Below are positions 58,023 through 64,000 of a DNA stretch of 64,000 nucleotides, piece after piece. The position numbers and the translations under genes were made by a program. How positions within the stretch are numbered: the first letter of the stretch is position 1; the number at the start of each line of letters is the position of its first letter. Origin of the DNA: Gibbula magus (lineage: Eukaryota; Mollusca; Gastropoda; Trochida; Trochidae); contig OW388300.1 of the NCBI GenBank assembly GCA_936450465.1, forward strand, positions 16,567,266 through 16,631,265, given 5' to 3'. The notes under the pieces are model-generated. The model was not told where the DNA came from and ran no database searches. It worked only from the letters and a program-made list of their open reading frames with translations.

Positions 58023-59718
58023 CTGTAAGGACTCTTTTGTCGAGCAAAATATACACTTAACACCATTACTTTCTTAGTATATTGATTCTAAAAGTTATAT
58101 ACAATATAACAATAGAACAATATAGAACAAAATAATTATTCAGAATTTCAATGTGTTGAGAAATGATGTTGATATCTCTAATTTGAATTATTGATAGTCA
58201 AGCAGGGGTCTTTGATCATCTGCTTTAATTTGTATATTCAATGGACCAATAAATCAAAATATGAAGTCATATTGTTTCTACCCAATACCAGTCTGTTCCT
58301 CTTTTGGGTATTTTGTGGTCTACAGTCGGAAAAATACCTAGAATTTGATAATTATTGGTGTCTTGGATACTTGACATGAGTATCGTTTGTCATGGTACCA
58401 TTAACATTGAGTCAGCTGTTGTTATCCGCATACCTTTACCTGTGTGTCTCACGCATTTCAACAAACGTTAATGCAATTGGTTTCAGATAAGACTTACCAC
58501 CCTTCTCTGAAATGAAAGATTCTGAAGCAATGTTTAAGCTCACAATAACAATTTGTTGATAATTATCTGATGCGTTCACTTGAATCTCAAGAGTACACGC
58601 TCTATGATCCTTGATTCAGCAATTGATAACCGTCTGTATCAATCCAAAATAGTTAGTGAATTATTGTTTATCGCTGCTTGGACTTTATATATAATCTCAA
58701 CAAATTGTCTTCTTATATCAAAATATCAAAACGGGTTGATAAAAGTTACAAATATCAGAGGCTTGCATAAGATATTTATACATTAAACAATGTGTGTGTA
58801 GACAAGTGGATGTGATTTTCCTCTTCATTCCAAGTCATTTTTATTACAATTATTAGCTGAGGAACGACCATATCTGAAACACAAAACGGCCATTTAGCTT
58901 CTTTAGTAGTTATCTCAGTGATGTCAAAGCCTTGTAATGTCATCAAATGTTAATACACATGTAATAGCTTCTTAAGAAGTTGTTCGATGAAGGAGAATGA
59001 ATTTTTTTGAATGGCATTATGAGGATTTGGTTGTAGATATCACTCGATCTCACACAAGCAATATTTACTGTCAGAGCCACTTTTGAATGATGAATTTCAA
59101 TCATTAGAGGTCAACATCAACCTTCACAGTCCTTCAATGAACAACTATAATCTCTTTTGAAAATGACTGTTCGTATGATTGAAAGTGACATTAAAAACAG
59201 CAACATACATGTACACAGGCACAAATAGAAACAAGTTTAAACAATTTTTAATTTCCTTTTTATCTTAAAATTAAATATAAATGTTTATAATTTTCCTTTT
59301 TAGTACATTTATTGTGATCAATTTACACATAACGTGAATATGATTTTCCTTGTGATTTTATTTTGAATGTTCATTGCAAAATGCATACCTGCATTTTCTC
59401 TACACAGGTGATTTGAATTACAATTGCAATTTTGCTATTCAATCAGGGAAATGTTTGATTGTTCAAACAGCTTTCATGTTCGGAATGCGCTTCATCTTTC
59501 ATGACATTTGGACACAGTGATAAGTAAAGTATTGTCAGTTTGTGAGATATCGATGTCTGTTTTCCCAATTACTTAAGCCTACCTATTGATGGAACTTTGC
59601 TAATAAAGTAATCCTCCACCACATAAATACTACATCTACAGATAAGGATCACTTAGAAAACATTCGTAGCTATTGATATTCAACTGCTAATTTCTCTTAT
59701 TCAGTTTTTGTTTCTCAG

Positions 59719-60208
59719 CCTTGACAATCAGACTTAGGATCCCTACATTCAGTCATTCACCACAAAGGAACGAAAGAAAGAGTTTGACAGTGAATCTGAA
59801 AAGAAACTGAGCCTTATTGAGATATATCTTCTTCAAATCAATACCAGAGCCAAACTCTATAAATGGAATCTTAATGAAATTGTGAAACTGTCTGATCCGT
59901 CAAGCTCACAGGGTTTAGGGAAGGTGAAACTGGATTCAGTAACAAAAACAATGTATGGCTCGAATAAAGCATGGATTGACGGGTAGAGCACTGCAAATGA
60001 ATTACTCGAAGAGATTCTTTTACCACAGTTCAAATGAGCTGCATCCGTTCTGCCTTGGATCTTGCAGGCAATACCAGTATAGAAATTGAGTAGTCAATGC
60101 TTATAACTTTAATATAAAGAAAATCAGTGGCTGTCCTGTCACTGAGACAGAGCTCAATGAATGCATGGCTGAATCATTGCTTTAAAAGGTTAGTGGAATA
60201 CAGTGTTT
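59719..60208 (+). pseudogene. relic exon F, copy 3
   Basis: The acceptor CAGTTTTTGTTTCTCAG ends at 59718. A missing base gives a TAG at 59735-59737. From there an 82-codon frame is open, with FDSESEKKLSLIEIYLLQI, KLYKWNLNEIVKLSDPSSS and KLDSVTKTMYGSNKAWIDG, up to the TAG at 59984-59986 shared by all copies. A deletion after NELLEE removes part of the distal half. The conserved 59880-59990 block is the best preserved DNA among the three units. Confidence 0.5.
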
Positions 60209-61894
60209 GATTATAAGATACATGTATGTGTAGGTTGTATTTTTAAAGCAGATTTCCCCAGTAAACAGAAAACGACTTCAAGAATAAAATTTTTACGATT
60301 GAATTATTTAGTATTTAACCTAGTCTTTTACAAATTGAAAAAGTGATTAGAAAATGTTCGTGGATATTGCTTGAATCAAACACATTATTTTTCAAATAAC
60401 AATCATATAAATTATATAAACTATTACAAGTCTTGGACTGAAACAAATCATTGAAAACTCTGATACAAGCATAATTATTGGGCAAGATAATAGCACTGGC
60501 TCAGACTAACATGAATACTTTCTTTATTCATAAATGTTTTGACGTCTCAACGGCCAAGCGTTACACTTGTATTGATTGGTGTTTTTTAATATGTCTGGCA
60601 GTAAGTAAGCATTCTACTCACAATCTGCAGATGATTAGCAGAGGGAAGTGGACATTATCCATGCTGATCACTGGATGTATGTGTAATAACATTGTTACAT
60701 CATAGTTACACTTTAAAAGGCAAATGACAGGAATTGTAACATCAGGCTAGACGTCTGTAAAACAAAAATACAAAATGTCTGAAGAATCTTAATCAAAATA
60801 AAACAAATCGTCAAGAGATTATGTCTGTAACTAGTTATAATTAAGTTGATATCATGAGTTGACATCTTCAAATACATTTATAACCCAGTGAGTGGCTACA
60901 TTAAAACAAAGTATAATTGCTTTATCCATCTCAGGTGTACAGTTCTAACTTGAACATCTGTTTGGCAATGTTTGTTCATAAGCTAAAAGTTCAATTTGAA
61001 CACATGAAAAGTCATTAAAATAGTTTATCCGTTTACTCAAACATGATTTGATTCTGAAAACGTATTTGCTATGGTAGTATGTTTATAAGCATATACACAT
61101 CTACAGAATATTTCTTATGAACGACAATCATTGTTGACAATATATATGGAGATAGAATCTCACCCAAGTGTCTTCTGATATCAAGCCTAGGATGATTCAA
61201 TCTCCTTTGAATTGCATCGAATGTAACACTCTAAATTCGTTCTTACATCTGTGTGCTAAGTGTCTGATGGTCTTCATTATTAACTTTCCCCTTTTCAGCT
61301 AATCAGAGGCTTTGTCAGATATGTTCAGTTCTGTATATAAACTCAAGTCCGTGCGATGGCTTTCTAGTCTCGTCGTTGATGGTATGGATTTTTTATATAT
61401 CTTCATCAAATTCATGTTTCTAATTGGTGCTGTGTAACACACGTTTAGATAACAGTATTATCTAATATATTTAAAATCCAAGTTACAGCTATCTGATTTA
61501 GTTGTATAAGAATAATTTGAGATTGAACTATATCCAGACATTGCAGTGAGAAGTATTATCATATTTATGTATGTCACTTTACATTTCATGCACAACTGCC
61601 AAAGGGAGTACATAATGTCACCTATCGGGATAAGTGTGTACATAGCATTAAGTATGTCAAGAATGTTAATCCGAAAATGGAGAATATATTCTTAATGTCA
61701 AAAGTTACAATGTTGATGGTGATTGAATGTGACACTATTGGAAAGGATATAAGCACTACAAGTGCACTTGGAACAAATTCATCATATCACACTGTTATAC
61801 TCCGATTTTCGTCGATTGATGAACTTTGTTTCATACATTGGATATTAGTAATGGTACCATATCCACATTATAGCACCACATGAAAATAATTTCA

Positions 61895-62186
61895 GGTATT
61901 TAAGGTGAGGTGATTTGTGGTTTAACGCCGCTTTCAAGCTTAGTTCATTTATATCACACCTGCTAGTATTACTGCAGGGAAAGCCTGATACGCTATTGGG
62001 GGCTATGCATTGCGGTGAACCCTGCTGGGATTTGCTGTAACGAGCGAACAATGGCTGATACTGCACTGACATTCAGTGTAGCATTGAATCCAATGCATGA
62101 AGAACATTTCTCAGCCTGTGTTTGGATTAGAACCCCAGACCTTGTGATCTGAAGCCGAATGTGCTATCCAATGCGCTATCCCATCC
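61895..62186 (-). mobile_element. tRNA-derived SINE, copy in U3
   Basis: Same element and same position as 28940-29226. On the - strand the A-box-like part is GATAGCGCATTGGATAGC, the B-box-like part is GGGTTCTAATCC, and the anticodon-arm region contains CTTCAGATCACAAGG. The tail (+ strand) reads GGTTTAACGCCGCTTTCAAG, closer to the presumed SINE core than in copy 2. Confidence 0.65.
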
Positions 62187-63409
62187 ATTAAAGTAAGTTC
62201 GGCTAGGAACTAAAACATCGTCGAATAAATGTCCTGTCGGATCTGTCATACAGAGTATGTTTTCTTTCTGTCAGATTGTTAAATTCTTAGATTGATACTG
62301 TCCTTAAAGCACATTCAATGGGTAAGCATTTGTTTGATATATATCTTTGGACAAACGAATAAATCGATGATCTCCTAGTATTAGATCTGGTGGATCTGAT
62401 CTAAAATACTACTTTATATTTCAACTAATAAAAGGGACATCGATATCATATTGATGGTTTTCATTTGGTTCATTCAATATCTCTACTAATCAATAATTAT
62501 ACAAATATAGTATCTCTTCCAGAGAGTTAAAGTCACTTGTCAAAGAATCCCAACATCTAAAATGTATCTTGGAGCTTCAGCTTATTCTATTATTGTATTA
62601 AAACAGTAACTGCTGGTTCATAATGCACGTATGTCCAGTAGTATTTAAAGCTTGTTCATTGCTGAAAGGCAAGCGTCCATGATACAATGAAATACCCCAC
62701 AGATTGCTGTACAAATATTCACTCACATTGTCAAATATATATATCAACACAGTAGTTTATCATTTTGTAGCCTCAAACATAATGTTCCTGCTTGTAATCT
62801 AAAGACAATATTTCTGAATATTAAACTAAGTTGAACAGATTTAATGATGATAATAATTTGGTGGATGGATCTCAATATAGAACGATAAATATGTTTGTCT
62901 CAATGAAGTGGTTGATATTTCAAATCTATCAAGGAAACGCTTCAAATTGTTGAAAATAACATGAATACGCGTTCAAACACAATATCCGTATTACCCTTCA
63001 TCACGTAATTAATATAAATTTGATTTCATTCAAATATTGAAGCTCGCAAAATATTACTTTGAAAATATATTTGAAATGATAATGTACTATTCCTTAGTTG
63101 GGTATAATTGCAATGGTTTCTGTTGGATTTTATTTTTAAAATCTCTTAAATTTGAACATGATGTTATAAAAATGTTTTGTGTACGTCTCATCAAGTATTT
63201 ATTTAGTTTAATGTTACCAGGGATTTCATGTGATCACAATAACAGTCTCCTATGTCAGCTAATCCCGGAGGGAAATATTTACACGTTATAAAACCTCTTG
63301 ACACCACTCTGTCAATTTCTCAGCGATCATAAATAGCAAGTCAACGTAGGTCATATCATCAGCATCAAACTCAGAAACATCAACCAATTAATGTCATATT
63401 TGATTGCAG

Positions 63410-63503
63410 GCCTTGAGGTTCCTTTAGTTAAACATGGCTATACATCACACCCCCGCACGTGATGTTTAGTTTCTTGCAGTGTTGAATGAGGGAGATTATT
63501 AAC
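63410..63503 (+). pseudogene. relic exon I, copy 3
   Basis: The acceptor TTTGATTGCAG ends at 63409 and the donor AAC/GTAAGA is at 63504. The first half reads LEVPLVKHGYTSHPRT and then hits TGA because a few bases are missing compared with copy 1. The second half keeps MREIIN. Both splice borders are intact, as in the other copies. Confidence 0.5.
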
Positions 63504-64000
63504 GTAAGACTAATGTGTTGAACTACATCTGCGAATCGGAAGAATGCTGTAAAGGCATCTGAGATGATAAATGTAATAATTTTTTAATGCACTTCAATGT
63601 ATTCAATAATTATACAACAAGAAACATATCTTAACATGAAAAGGGCAAATTCAACAATAGTGGGCTTAAATGTATGGAGCAGATCTATTTTATGCATAAA
63701 CCGCTAGGAAATTCCCTGGTTTAAAATATATTGCAAGGTCTTGACAAACTTGAGGACGAATATTGAGTGTTCGATATAAATAAGGAATGAAACTCAGCTG
63801 GTAGAGTATTTGCTTGCATATGTACATATGTATGATTGGGGATAATAATGTTTTGCTGAATACCCTTTCATACCTTTGTTAATTATAATTTACTTTTTAA
63901 TAGATGAATCCATAGCAAATGATATGTTTAATTTGATTTTGTTGTAAATATATCTAGAAACTTAAAATAATGGTATATGTGTATTTTGAGTGATGTTTTA

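Larger units (their letters stand above)
54040..64000 (+). repeat. large duplicated unit, copy 3 (U3), runs off the window
   Basis: The order is C (about 54190-54700), D (54879-55100), E (about 56340-58060), B' (about 58380-58750), F (about 59100-60250), G (about 61030-61340), H (about 61440-61880), SINE (61895-62186) and I (about 62640 to the window end). It is closer to copy 2 than copy 1 is: modules G, H, SINE and I are nearly gap-free between 2 and 3. Insertions specific to this copy are the CCAGTACTGG element and a fold-back element. Confidence 0.8.

Noticed and set aside
61677..61883. 68-codon ORF in module H
   Set aside because: The equivalent frames in the other unit copies are broken at different places with no sign of coding constraint.
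1..64000. CRISPR arrays, bacterial operons, prophage or origin-like features
   Set aside because: The sequence is clearly eukaryotic, with introns, SINEs and LINE remnants. No regularly spaced short repeats with unique spacers were seen.

Overview
The window is eukaryotic nuclear DNA. It is AT-rich, dominated by non-coding sequence and repeats, and has no long open reading frames except transposon-derived ones. Several features point to a mollusc, most likely a marine gastropod: SINE-like sequences with a 'TTTAACGCCGC' core of the type I remember from abalone and limpet DNA, short inverted-repeat elements of familiar molluscan style, and a Maverick/adintovirus-like penton fragment of the F54H12.2 family. 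This assignment is from memory of such sequences, not from a search. I see no intact host gene.

Layout. About 0.9-18.7 kb, 18.9-32.0 kb and 54.05-64.0 kb are three diverged copies of one large unit of about 10-17 kb. The module order is the same in each (called B, C, D, E, B', F, G, H, I here). Copies 2 and 3 also share a tRNA-derived SINE at the same place, which I did not find in copy 1. The units carry short exon-like blocks. D, F and I read on the + strand and E reads on the - strand. They keep reading frame and splice-like borders across copies but also carry stops and frameshifts. I read them as decaying copies of an unrecognised multi-exon gene or genes. About 32-54 kb lies between copies 2 and 3 and is not part of the unit.

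Insertions. A degraded Maverick/adintovirus-like island lies in copy 1 (about 4.6-8.25 kb). It holds a Cys/His-motif ORF, an intron-containing membrane-protein relic, a very basic ORF and a truncated penton-like ORF. A Crypton-type tyrosine recombinase gene (40047-41378, - strand) is complete except for one stop codon. It is flanked by a 14-bp inverted repeat and lies near a 122-bp palindrome. The 3' end of a non-LTR retrotransposon lies at 15.9-16.7 kb. There are also at least ten non-autonomous inverted-repeat or fold-back elements. For three of them (23791-24372, 29676-30375, 55163-56338) a paralogous unit shows the uninterrupted site, which helps define the ends and dates the insertions after the duplication.

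The remaining stretches are listed as gene-free. The most informative parts are the three-copy unit with its relic exons, the viral-like island and the Crypton neighbourhood.
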